This document shows positions 8,869 through 19,969 of a stretch of DNA of 64,000 nt, in pieces. The DNA comes from Nothophoma quercina (taxonomy: Eukaryota > Ascomycota > Dothideomycetes > Pleosporales > Didymellaceae), in the NCBI GenBank assembly GCA_021642125.1, contig JAKIXB010000016.1:62001-126000 (forward strand), read 5' to 3'. The number at the start of each line of letters is the position of its first letter. The stretch's first letter is position 1. The notes beneath the pieces are model-generated. The model saw only the letters and a program-made list of their open reading frames with translations, had not been told where the DNA came from and made no database searches. The position numbers were made by a program, and so were the translations under genes.

Positions 8869-9950
8869 GCCTGTCGCGCGTTTTGCAATGAATCAAAGGG
8901 TGTCTCGGAAGACCGCAATTCAGCTGTCAGGCAGATGCGGAAGCGACGGAAGTATGCACAACGAGCGCGCAACGAAGTATTATCTGCGCGAACGGGTATA
9001 GCGATGCTAATTGATGCAGTGATTGTTGTGAGCGACGGGCGCGACGGGTCGTTGCTGAGATGAGTGGAGTTGGGCTAACGGCTGGTAATCTTAAAAGCTA
9101 ATGATCTGAGGCAGGGCCGCCCAGATCACAGCCTCCAACAAGACGTCACACGCTAGTCCTGTCAGGGCCGTGCCACCGGTCGCGTTGAGAATTATTCTTC
9201 CAACACTTGCATCAGGCACCACTGTCAAATCGTAAGATACAGTCTATCGATTACCTGCTGATGCAATCCAGTCCATTCTGTGCTACAGCGACAGCGAGAG
9301 CAACAACAGAGTAGAAGTTCACGGTGACCGCTAATTGCCAACCACTCAACAGTAACCCAACATCTAAGAATGATGGCCAAGAACGTCTCTTCTCGCAAGG
9401 CTTACCATGAACAGTAGACTTAAGACTATTCAGCCTCGTATCCACTACGGCCGGTCTTTATAAAGTTCGAACCATCCACCTGTGCGACGGCCCGTACCTT
9501 CTTACTCGCCCGAGAGGCTGAACGCGCGTCGGTTGCGCAGAACTTCTGCAGAGCTTCCTCAGACTATTGATAGACCTACTAACGTCCAATGATGCTTCTC
9601 GGTAATGTTTGCTGTCATTATACATGGCTGCCTATTGTATCAGTATTGGTCTCTCTGTCACTTGCTGAAACATGATTTTGGAGGGTTATATTACAACAGC
9701 ATGTTATACAGACACTGGAAGGCGATAGCATAATCCTTTTCACTCATATTTGTAGCCAGCATGTGCCGACAGGAAGCTCACCATGAATGACCATCTTCAG
9801 ATTCCAGCTGCACCAGTCCTAATCTGTCTTAGTCGCCGAATGCGGGAACCCTCTAACATCGCTGAACACTCTCTTGACCAAGCAATCATTCGTTCAATAT
9901 TACACTCACTATGCCAACGAAGCCGTTCGTCATCAAAAGCGATAAACACT
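8869..9950. other. Intergenic, no gene recognised
   Basis: The syntaxin promoter side, followed by about 0.8 kb with no supportable gene on either strand. It borders the pseudogene region. Confidence 0.5.
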
Positions 9951-9964
9951 CATCTCAAGTCCTC

Positions 9965-10700
9965 AAGTGAACATGGGGCGGAGGCTTCGGCCAAGTTTTC
10001 ACCGTCCTTCGAAACAGGCAGGTGGGAAGCAACCTGGTGTATATAACATCATAACAGCGCTTACCAAGATACAACAGACTGTGGCATGCAAGCAAGTTCG
10101 TCTTGAAGGTACCGAAGCAGCATGAGACGAGTACAATCACGTGAAAGGACTCAGGGGTGCCAAACACATCGCAACCCTGCATGATGGTCTGAAACTCGAC
10201 AGCAAGACGAATACGCTTTCCTTGTTCACGAACTACTACCGCGGCAAAGGCCTTGATCGCCAGGTCCAGCTGCTGACATGTGCTGTCGAGCGTTTCTTGG
10301 AAAGTCAGACCGTTGGGATTGGCTACTAGACTGCCGTCGCTCTGGAACAGAGTCACAGCATGCACATCCTACACCAGGATATCGAGTCCATGAATGTGCT
10401 TCTGAAGGAGCCTTGGAACCCACTGATGCAGCGAGACGTGGCGGACTTGTACGTTGCAGAATTCGGTATCGCCAGTCAGGTGCAGACACTTGCTACACGC
10501 ATCAAGGAGGAAGAGGCACGCCAGGTCATGAAGCACCGGCAATCCAAGGATACAAAGCAGCTTTCTCACAAAAGTCGGACGTATATGCCTCCAGCTGCAT
10601 ACCGCATCGCCTCTGTATCTTGGAAGGCCCTTCCATCCTAGACGACACCAAGTCCGCAGATATCTCTGGCGACTGTACATTTAAGTTTCTGCACCTTATC
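9965..10700 (+). pseudogene. Decayed protein kinase
   Basis: Kinase subdomains appear in order but in broken frames. The glycine loop GGGFGQVF (from 9977) is in one frame. The beta-3 segment VACKQV (from 10081, with the Lys) is in the next, followed by an in-frame TGA and an alpha-C-like DEYNHVKGL. A TAG lies at 10327-10329. The catalytic loop MHILHQDIESMNVLL (10360-10404) shows HRD changed to HQD and Lys to Glu. VAEFGIAS replaces DFG by EFG. A third frame carries SDVYA of subdomain IX. Stops, frameshifts and lost catalytic residues mark a pseudogene. It lies tail-to-tail with the Argonaute relic. The ordered match over about 700 bp makes chance unlikely; the kinase subfamily is unknown. Confidence 0.75.
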
Positions 10701-10709
10701 AGTATGATG

Positions 10710-12634
10710 TTACGCTCTGACCGAGTTCCATGTCCTACGACTATGCGAGTCAACGAGCTTCTTGCTGCCATTGGCTTGAGAATGTCCCCAGTAGCTGTTC
10801 AGACCGCACCAACTTGCCTCATCTGCCGTTAATCCTTTGGATCCAAGAGCCAACTTAGGAAACACCTCAAGGCTGTCGGCCACCACAAGCAGCCCAATCA
10901 ACGTACATCGAGCTTCTGGACTGGCAATAGAGACGTCGCTAGATTTTGGAAGACAATCTGAACCAACGAAGACCGGGAGACCTCTCAGTTGTTCTTTCTC
11001 CAAGATAGGAAATGTCTTTTCATCAGCCAAGAAGTCGCTCACTAGGATGGGTATGAAGAATGCACTTGTGGTGAAGTTGAAGTTGAGATGATATTTCCCA
11101 TGCCAGGCTTGACAGTGTAGCAACAGCCTCGCACAATCTCGAGAGACTCCGAGACTTCACCAGAGGCGAACGAGATGTACACATGCATCCTTGACAAAGA
11201 ACTTATTAGCAGCATGTTGATAGATCTGAGACTTGTCGAGGCTTTTAGACATCACAAGGTTCAAACATGTGGCTATCGCAGCAAACCGCGTCTGTTCAGG
11301 GCCGGGATATGCTATGGAGTACTGAAGACCAGTGTTGGTGACAACCTGCTGAACAAATTCAAGTCGGTGATCTGAGGATTTGTCCCTCTCGCGTAGAGAC
11401 ATCTTCCACAGTCCTGTAGAATTGCCATCACTTTTGATAAGGTCTTCGTTGATATGTTGATGCAGGTTTGTCCACGCAATGATGCAGTTGTGATGGTTAG
11501 TGGCAAACTGATTGGTTTGGCTATTGAGGACAGGGTCACTGCTCAATGGCTCGCTCGTAGACATCCTTCACTTTGCTTCGATCTTTGCTGCCAACGTCAA
11601 TGACTCTGTGTCTAAAGAATTGATTTTTGTTGAGGGTGTATTTGAAGCGATCGGTGAGAAGTTTCTTTGAAGACTCAGGGTCGGTAAAGTTGGCGCGGAG
11701 TGGATGCAGTGGATTTCCAATGGCTAGGAACTTCTCGCCATTCTTGACTTCTTCTGGCAGTATCCAAGTAGTTCCTATGTCAACCGTGTCCAGATCAGCT
11801 GGTGTTATGTTGTGAGAGGCTGGATAGTGCAGAATGGAGCCAGTATAGTAATTTTCGCCATCGAAGACAGCGGTATTCGGTGAGCGTAAGGCACCGGTGT
11901 CAAAGATGAACTCTTCACCTTGCCCGTCGCCGTGCCCTTGATTATAGTTGTTTCCACGGTGGCTATGCTGACGATTACTTCGAGAAGGACCCGAGTTGCT
12001 GTATCCAGTATCTCCGGAGGCAATGTAATGCTGGTGCCAGCATTGACAGAGGAGTTTCCTAAGGGTACTGAAGCAGGCGGTATTGTTTACTGGAGCCGTG
12101 GACATCATTTAATGTGTACTCGTTCGCTCGCGAGAACGGAATAGTATTTGCCGATCCTCTCTGGTTACTATGGCCTCGATGCAATACCTGGCCAGCGGAT
12201 GCGCCGCCTGCACGATTGAGGGAGTTGCCGCGCCGGTTAGTATTCGGATTGATAGAACAGCTCAGAGAGATGTGACCCTGTAATCCACACTGATAGCAGG
12301 TCCTATGGTCATTACCTTAGTACTTAATGTTTGATTGGTTGGGACAGTCTCTGCAGGAGCGTCCTTGGAGTCCACACACGTGGCAATTGAGGTAGTCGCT
12401 GGCTTGGGGAGCTTGATCGTGACCACCTCGATTGAGGGAGTTGAAGCCTGTTCTGCCTTCGGCTCGGTGAGCAGAGTCGTTGTCTCGGCCACGACCACGT
12501 TCATGCAAAGATCCTGCCTTGAAATGAAACAAGTGAGCGACGAAAACTTTAGCATATATTACCACGACCACTAAAACACCGTTTCGAGCACCTCCAGCCT
12601 TGTGTCGTTTGTCGAACTCCGACCTTTTTTGCAA
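10710..12634 (-). pseudogene. Decayed Argonaute with N-terminal zinc knuckles
   Basis: It reads leftward in several frames. From 12634 there is an RGG-type stretch and a damaged knuckle (CHVCGLQGRSCRDC). A perfect CCHC knuckle follows (CYQCGLQGHISLSC, around 12250-12290). The segment 12000-11536 contains LTDRFKYTL and SKVKDVYERAIEQ. In another frame, 11564-11157 contains NQFATNHHNCIIAWTNLH, which aligns with AVFATDYFATIIAWKPLH of the Argonaute at 62 kb, and CLNLVMSKSLD...HAANKFF, which aligns with ALNIVISKCFG...GANKFF. A further frame shift leads to 11123-10710 (TTSAFF, LEKEQLRGLPVFV), matching the PAZ-proximal part. No MID or PIWI is visible before the kinase relic. Several frameshifts and stops make this a truncated Argonaute pseudogene. 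Confidence 0.8.
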
Positions 12635-12651
12635 TTACAGATACGCATGTC

Positions 12652-13461
12652 CTAGTACGCACCATTCCCGTACCTTTCCGCAGCCCTCTGTCTCTTTTTC
12701 TTCAACACAATTACCAGCGTCAAGCATGCAACCACACCATCGACCCCCTGCCCATCCTTTGTATCCACAACTAGCGCTCCTCCGATACTGCAGCTCCCCC
12801 ACCACTTCTGACTATACTCAGCCACCTCAATCTTCTTTTGACTGTCACCTGTGCCAAATACTTTGTACAAAGTCATATTATAGCTGTGCCACTTGCTGGC
12901 CATCTCCCAGAAGAAGAGCTGGCTATCGAGAGTGAAGGATTCGGTGCGGAGGCCCCAGGTTTTGTTCTTGAGACTGATGGGGTGGGAAGAGTGTGGGGAG
13001 TTTGTGGGGAAAGACAAGATTGCCTCGCTGGCTGAGAGCCATCCGTGGTTCCAGTACGCGATCGTGTTGGAATGCGAGTCGGTGATGTGGTACTTGAGAC
13101 CGATCCAATTCTGGCGGTGGCATTTTAGGATAGGGGTGAACGAATGGTGTTTCAGGGTCGTCTTGACGGCAGCTTTGTAAGCGTCTGTGAGACCAGCGTA
13201 GGGCACGGTCATGTTCTTGGTTAGATCGAGGATGGTGATCTCCTTCGTGAGCATGCCGTGGGGGGTAATCCAGAAGACCGATGTTGGTGTGAAGGTATTG
13301 GTGTCGAGAGGTAGATTCGACGAGTCGACATCGTGTGGTGAGGTGAGCCAAGCGACATCTTCCTGCGAGGAGTCGGTTCTGGAGATGTTGCGTTGGCGGA
13401 CTGTGGTATTGTCTTTGCCTGAGAAGGCGCCCGTTTCTTGCATGGCAATTGCTGTAGACAT
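12652..13461 (-). CDS. Conserved fungal hypothetical, tubby/LURP-like
   Basis: Single exon, 269 aa, starting MSTAIAMQETGAFSGKD. It ends in a strongly patterned region: TWGLRTESFTLDS, LFFWEMASKWHSYNMTLYKV, EVAEYSQKWWGSCSIGG, LVVDTKDGQGVDGVVACLTL and a basic tail VLKKKRQRAAERYG. I recognise this as a family of fungal hypotheticals with repeated beta strands resembling tubby C-terminal/LURP-one folds. That fold is an inference and no function is assigned. It lies directly upstream of the Argonaute relic on the same strand but is intact, so it is not part of the decay. Confidence 0.75.
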   Translation of the reverse strand: MSTAIAMQETGAFSGKDNTTVRQRNISRTDSSQEDVAWLTSPHDVDSSNLPLDTNTFTPTSVFWITPHGMLTKEITILDLTKNMTVPYAGLTDAYKAAVKTTLKHHSFTPILKCHRQNWIGLKYHITDSHSNTIAYWNHGWLSASEAILSFPTNSPHSSHPISLKNKTWGLRTESFTLDSQLFFWEMASKWHSYNMTLYKVFGTGDSQKKIEVAEYSQKWWGSCSIGGALVVDTKDGQGVDGVVACLTLVIVLKKKRQRAAERYGNGAY

Positions 13462-14801
13462 GTTGAGGGTGATAACTTGACAGTAAAGATTAAGTATGTT
13501 TCCAAGTGTCGTTACAGGCGTGAGAGCTCGTTAGAATGCTGTATTGGAGAGTACAGGAATTCCCTCACAAGGTCATCTAGAGCAGCTTATATCCTCATTC
13601 CCACCACTTCCCGTTTCGCAACACATCTTGGCCGCACAGCATTGAGGTTATTGACCCGTCCAAGAAAGGCAGACTTCCAGAAGTAGAAGACTGGTATGCT
13701 TGTCTATTGTGGCTGCCGATTGGTTAATTGAAGCATCGGGTGAGCCTGGTGTGGGGCACTGCTCGCTTTCTTCGCATTGGGGATTCCATGCACCGCCACA
13801 GCTTCAGCCACGTGAAGTTTGGATCTTGTCCCTGTGCCGTGGCTTCGGTTGTTGATCATAAGGCAGGGATGGTATGTCAGCACGGGTGGCCTTGTCGATA
13901 CAACCCAAGACCTGGTTGTTGGTGGTGCCACCAAAGAGACATGAAATGACAAGTCTTGATCTGTTCGGCTGCATTCTTCCAACAACATAGCCAATTGAAG
14001 TGTGAGTTACACTGATGTATGCTGTTGCGTCCACAACGACACGCCATTTGCCAAATGAAGGTGTGTACACACGGAGATATCGACCCTTTGGTGTTGTTCG
14101 TGCTCGTCCATGCCTTGATACACGACACCAAAATCTTGGAAGGACGAACGGTGAAGCGGGAAAGGCACGCGAGCGGAGTAGACACGCACTGATACGGAGG
14201 TGCGGTCTACCTAGCAATGTGGCGCACAGAGCCTTGGCGGCGTCATTGACCGGGGTTCATGTTCTGACGGTCGTTGGATTGTGCCCCACAAACATGGATC
14301 TCGTAATGTTCCTACACAGATGGATCTGAAGATCAGGGTCTGGGAACAGTGTAGAAAGACATGCTGACGGTTGAAACGTTCTGCGGTGCGAAACAAAGGC
14401 AGTGGCCTTATGACAACGGCGGGCCACCGGGCGCTAGAACCCCAGACCACTCTCGCGCTGGCCAAATGTTTGGCTGAGCGGTGACCTCAGAGGCGCCAGC
14501 ACCCTGCTGCCAAGTGCGTTCGCGCCATCGCCAATCCAGGGTAAATCTAAAACACGCCGACCTTGAAATCAACAATGCGCTTTTTGTGACCTGTTCCCTT
14601 TGTGCATTCCTTTCACGATCCCTCTCGACCCTTCTTCACCTAAGCACCCTTGCTTCGAACGCCGCTGTTGCACCTCTCCCCTCAACAACCTTCCGTATGG
14701 CCTCACACTACTAGCTGCAGGGGGCGTACTACTACCACAACTACACATCGCGCGCAACCTACACCATACAAGCGCTGATATAGCGCTCGACCAACCACAA
14801 G
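13462..14801. other. Intergenic, no gene recognised
   Basis: 1.3 kb. Several open frames on the minus strand (13.7-14.2 kb) have no recognisable domain, overlap each other in different frames and lack splice logic. The last ~250 bp is pyrimidine- and CA-rich and should be the channel gene's promoter and leader. Confidence 0.5.
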
Positions 14802-17800
14802 ATGTCGGAGACTACTTCATCGGCCTCGGCGACAAACACTGCAGGCACAGGCGCGGCGCTCACCAGAGAGAATCAGAGTATCGAGAACTTCGCCGCCTCC
14901 CTGTCCACCGCTGCCGTCGTATTCGGCGTGCAGATGGGCGTGTTCCTGATATTGAGTGGTAACTGGAAGATCCTCCGGTCAAAGAAGAGCACGACTGAAC
15001 AGCCTACGCAACGGCAGAGCCTATTCCAGAGGATATAGTATGTCTCCTGTGCCGCTGTCGCGCAACTCGGCTAACAGTCAATAGCTACTATAAGACAGCT
15101 TATGTACCCAAAGCCAAGCGTATCGCAGCCCCCGTCACCGCTATCGAATCTATTAAGACTGTGTTCAAGATCAGCGACCGCGAACTCATTCGCATCGCCG
15201 GTGTCGATGGCTTCCTCTTCCTCCAGTATTTGCAGCTACTGTTGCGCATATTCATACCTATGGCTTGTATCATCCTCCCGATCCTGCTGCCAATCAATCG
15301 CGCTGGAGACGTCGACAATGTATCCGGACTCGATTCGTTCGCATGGCCGAACGTGGGCGTGGACAGTAAACAGCATCGACTGTGGGCACATCTGATCCTG
15401 GCGGTATTGGTCGTCTGCTGGGTCTGCTTCAACTTCTTTCTGGCTTTGAGGAAATTCATCCGGCTAAGACAAACGATTCTTACTATGCCAGAGCATCGTA
15501 TACGCGCGTCTGCGACCACCATTCTCGTGCAGAGCATCCCGCGCAAATGGCTTACCGTGGCTGCGCTCGATGCGCTCTACGATGTCTTTCCTGGTGGCAT
15601 AAAAGAAATCTGGATCAACCGCAACTACGACGAGCTACAAGACAAGGTCAACAAACGGAGCAAGCTCGCAAGGGCCCTCGAGGCGGCTGAGACGAATCTG
15701 ATCATTAAATGTACCAAGAAACACAAGGAGATGCAGGAGGCTAAGGCCAAAGAAGAGGGCAAAAAGAAGAAGACCAGAAAGGAGAAAAAGGCGGAAGTGG
15801 CGCAGAAGGATCAGGACATTGCCAACGAGACCGTCGACCACGGCACGGATGCCGGTAATCCTCACCAGATCGAACGCCAATTGCAGTCCGTCTTGGAAGA
15901 GAGCGCGTCTTCTTCGTCTTCTGACTCCTCCCGTTCTTCATCGCCTTCTCGTAAGAAGGGCGTATTCCCAATCCCTTTCGTAGGTCAAGGCCTCCACGCT
16001 GTCGGAGACGGATTCCGCGACGTAGGACAAGGCGTGGGCAATTTCAACAAGAAGATTTACGGTGGTTTTAAGGGTGCTTTCGCTGGCAAAGATAAGCATG
16101 GGCGTGCTGAGCCTCACCTTGACGGCAGCGGCGATCGACCAATCTCCTCCCCAACCTCTGCCGACTTTGCGCCAAGAGGTGCGAGTAGCGATACTTACTC
16201 GCCTTTGGCGGCACCCGACCAAGCCCAGCTAGATTCTGAGCGGACAGTTACAGAGACAAGCTTGCCCGATGAAAAGCACAAGCACAAGCATCAACACGAA
16301 GAGAAGAAAGAGAAGAAGGGTGCGCTACAGAAGCTCAAGGATTCGCCTTTCAACCCGATTCGGCCCTTGCGCCGCATGAGCGACGACTTCACGAGTCCTC
16401 AGCCTTTCCACAAACCTGGCGAAGTGCTACCTGAAGATCCGGACGAACCTGTGAAAGTGAAGTACGACTACAGAGGTGTCTACGACGAGGCTGTTCTGGA
16501 AGACGACGATACGGCACTGTGGAGAACGTACATCACACCCAAAGATCGCGATACTATGCGGCTTCCCCTGTTTAAGTGGGATTGGTGGCCATCTATTCCA
16601 TTAATCGGCAAGAAGGTCGACACGATCTACCACTGCCGCAAAGAGCTGGCACGCCTCAACGCAGAGATTGATGAGGATCAGGCTCATCCTGAGCGGTACC
16701 CTTTGATGAACTCTGCCTTCATCCAGTTCAACCATCAAGTAGCTGCGCACATGGCTTGCCAGTCGCTCAGTCACCACGTTCCTAGGCAGATGGATCCTCG
16801 GACTGTCGAAGTCAACCCCAACTACGTGCTTTGGGAAAACCTCACCATGAAGTGGTGGGAACGATACCTGCGACTGTTTGGTGTCATCGTTTTGATTGTT
16901 GGACTTATCATCTTCTGGGGTATTCCCGTCTCGTTCACTGGTGCTTTGTCCCAGGTGTCCACTTTGATCAACACCAAGGGGTTCCACTGGCTCGAGTTCC
17001 TCGAACGCTTGCCCGAGTGGCTGCTCAGTTTCATTCAGGGTGTCTTGCCTCCTCTGTTCCTCGCAATCCTCTTCGCTGTACTACCTATTCTTCTGCGCTT
17101 CCTTGCAGGAGCGACTGGTACCACGACGGCCGGTGAGCGTGAGCTTCTTGTACAGAACTTCTACTTCGCCTTCGTCTTCGTGCAGTTGTTCCTAGTCGTA
17201 TCCCTCTCTACTGGTATCACGGCTACGATTGAGAAGATCACCAACGACCCTATCAGTATTCCTCAGACTTTGGCTGAGAACCTGCCCAAGGCTGCGAATT
17301 ATTTCTTCTCCTACATGATTCTGCAGGCTCTCAGTATCAGCTCCGGTACACTGCTACAGATCGGCGCAGTTGCAATCATCCTCCTCTTCGGTTTCTTCGA
17401 CACAACGCCTCGCGAGAAGGTTTCTAGAGTACTCAACAGGTCCGGCATCAATTGGGGTACCATGATTCCAGTCTACACCAACTTTGGCGCAATTGGTATC
17501 GTCTACTCAATCATCTCGCCTCTGATCATCATCATGATGTTGATCACTTTTTGCTTGTTCTGGTTTACCTATCGCTACCAGATGATCTACGTCTCGTACG
17601 CTAAGGCCGAAACGAACGGATTGATCTTCCCGAAGGCTGTCAACCAGCTCTTTACAGGACTGTATTTCTTGGAGCTCTGCCTCATCGGTCTGTTCTTCTT
17701 GCAAGATAATAGAGCATGCGTACCACATGCGATCATCATGATTGTAACCCTGATCTTCACTGTACTCTACCAGTACGTGCTCAACCGAGCTTTCAGCCCG

Positions 17801-18547
17801 TTGTTCACCTATCTCCCAATCACGTTCGAAGACGAGGCCGTTGAACGTGACCAGGAGTTCCAGCGCATTCAAGCCGCAAAATGGACCAAGGAGGACGATG
17901 CTGAGCATCAATCACTCGTTGGAGAGCACGCCGCCCAGACTGCTGAAGACCGCGAACGCGCACACATGGAAGCTCTGGACCATCTGGACGCACAACGAAC
18001 TCCGTCAGGTAACGGACATGAAGCGTTCGAGCTCAAGAACCTTGACAGCCCCGAACGCTCCCGCAAGAACTGGGCCAATAGGTCCCGCACGTCCGTCAAC
18101 GGTAGCCGCTCGCGCTCTCGCTCCCACACAACGCCTAAGAAACACAAGCGCAAGGACCCTCTCGATGCATTCGCCGATACCCTTAAGCGCGGGCTGCACG
18201 ATGTCACAGACGGTGTGTCTCGTCCCGTGCGCGACATTGAATCCCAGGTTCTGCCCACAGCCAATTTGTTCGATAACATCGACGACGAGTTGGAGGATAT
18301 CGAGCCTGAGGCCCGCCAGAAGCTTATCAAACGTAGCTTCCAGCACCCGGCGACACGAACCATTCAGCCCGCTGTATGGATTCCGCATGACGAGCTGGGT
18401 ATTTCTAAAGACGAAATCCAGCGGACAGCTGCCTTCAGTAACAGGATTTGGATCACGAGTGTGAACGCACGTTTGGATGGAAAGGGTAAGGTTATGTATA
18501 GGGGACTGCCACCTGACCGCGATCCTTTCGAGAACATGGAGATTTAG
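14802..18547 (+). CDS. CSC1/TMEM63 (OSCA-like) cation channel
   Basis: Two exons, 14802-15037 and 15085-18547 (1232 aa), with a 47-nt intron (GTATGT donor, ctaac branch point, tag acceptor). The N-terminus holds a first membrane segment (AAVVFGVQMGVFLIL). Exon 2 continues YYKTAYVPKAKRIA and two further membrane segments. A long charged cytosolic loop rich in Lys/Glu and Ser repeats follows (residues ~280-500), then the conserved NPNYVLWENLTMKWWERYLR. The 7TM module of the RSN1/CSC1 family lies between about residues 640 and 960. The C-terminal tail has an Arg/Ser-rich stretch and ends in a conserved PAVWIPHDELGIS block. The family forms mechanically or osmotically gated, calcium-permeable channels in the plasma or ER membrane. 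The tail is longer than in yeast Csc1. Confidence 0.9.
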
Positions 18548-18986
18548 AGAGCAAGAGAGTTTCTTTCTAGTTGTTAGCGATTATTTTCATCAGCGTCGGC
18601 ATTTGCATAGCGTGCGCGGCTTGCATGGTACATATAGCGCTTGTCGCTCTTCTACATGTAGATCGGAGTAATACCCTTTACCATGACTTGGAGTGGACAA
18701 TACAAACATATTCAATGTATCTCACCCAGCGTTACAATCACCTTACTCGCGGACTCATGAAGAGACAGAGGCAGCCTCTGCTCTGAATCTCAGTCAAAAA
18801 TAAACCAGCTATCGCATCCCCCACAGGAATCAGCCAGAATGCGGTTGCTTGTGTGAGATGAAGTGCGGATCACATGCTCGACGCGTCACGCTAAGCTCCC
18901 CCACAACGCGTCCATTGATAGCTTCACCAAAAATACACAACCGCGACGCACAGCATTGGAACGTCCGCCGGCGCAACCTCACCGCC
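18548..18986. other. Intergenic, channel 3' UTR and Fta4 leader
   Basis: 439 bp between two rightward genes. An open frame extends upstream of the Fta4 start, but the family's N-terminus fits the ATG at 18987. No motif was identified. Confidence 0.5.
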
Positions 18987-19742
18987 ATGTCGAAGCAAGG
19001 CACCGTCGTAGAACAGAAACAATTCTTCTTGCAGGCAAAGAAGCACCACCTGTCTCGTGCCATCATACCTTCGCAGCGCCTCAAGACCATAGCAGAAGAT
19101 GGAGGCGTCGAGCTTAGCGTCGTCAAAGGCGCTCTCGACAAAGTCAATCGCGACCTGAAGCAACACTCGCGCAAAGTCTACAGCCGACAAATGATGGATC
19201 ACATCGTCCAACAAATCGACGAATTCTACTGGGAATCCGGCGCACGCTCTCTCGACGACGAAACCACAGACGAACCCCATGAAGACGACAGCAACACCCT
19301 CTACCAGAACGACAATCTCACCCTCGACGACAACATCGCAAAACTTCCTACCCTCTGGGACACGTCCGCCGACCCCACCTCCAGCGATGTGAGCCAGGAC
19401 GAATACACCACCGCCCTCGCACGCCTGCAAGACCTTTCCGCCCAACGCCTCGCCCTGCAAACGAAGCTGAGCACGTACCGCACACTACTTACGCTGCTCG
19501 AACCGTACCGCAAGCCGAAGGAGAATATACAGCCGAATTTGGTATGGAGAGACGCGCCACTTGCACCTGAGTTGGCGAAGACCAGGACGCTGGCTATAAG
19601 AGTTGCGGGGAGGGTGGGAGAGAGGTTCGGTGATGCAGGAGATGTGCAGGTACCGGCGACTGCGGAGGAGGAGGATGTTGATATGCTTGGCTTGCAAGAG
19701 CAGCATAAGAAGAAGTTGGATGCGGTTCTGGCGGGCTGGTGA
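18987..19742 (+). CDS. fta4: Kinetochore Sim4/COMA-associated subunit Fta4
   Basis: Single exon, 251 aa. The start MSKQGTVVEQKQFFLQ was chosen over upstream in-frame codons because the family begins a few residues before the conserved K-x-x-FL helix. Family-like patterns are KVNRDLKQHSRKVYSRQ, HIVQQIDEFYW, the helix ARLQDLSAQRLALQTKLSTY, and LLEPYRKPKENIQPNLVWRD followed by a helix with IRVAGRVGE. I recognise this last block from fungal Fta4. Fta4 is a subunit of the inner-kinetochore Sim4 (CCAN) complex. It is predicted mostly alpha-helical, with a coiled coil near residues 150-190. Confidence 0.82.
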   Translation: MSKQGTVVEQKQFFLQAKKHHLSRAIIPSQRLKTIAEDGGVELSVVKGALDKVNRDLKQHSRKVYSRQMMDHIVQQIDEFYWESGARSLDDETTDEPHEDDSNTLYQNDNLTLDDNIAKLPTLWDTSADPTSSDVSQDEYTTALARLQDLSAQRLALQTKLSTYRTLLTLLEPYRKPKENIQPNLVWRDAPLAPELAKTRTLAIRVAGRVGERFGDAGDVQVPATAEEEDVDMLGLQEQHKKKLDAVLAGW

Positions 19743-19969
19743 AGAGTGCTACGTACAAGTAGCACGTTGAACGTGCTGGCTGCAAAGATGAAAGATGAGA
19801 AGGTGCAAGTCGAGGCTTGGCGGGTAGGTCTGACTGCCTCCCGGGGGTCGATCGAGCGGCAGGAGCGATCGTGCGTGAGCTGTGTGTTCTTCTCAGCTTG
19901 TTGCACGTCTCGACTTCGTTACCACCACGACCATCGTTACCATCGCTAAACGCACTCGCTATCATCACC

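Noticed and set aside
13704..14217. Overlapping minus-strand open frames as a gene
   Set aside because: No motif, no splice logic and competing frames; left as intergenic.
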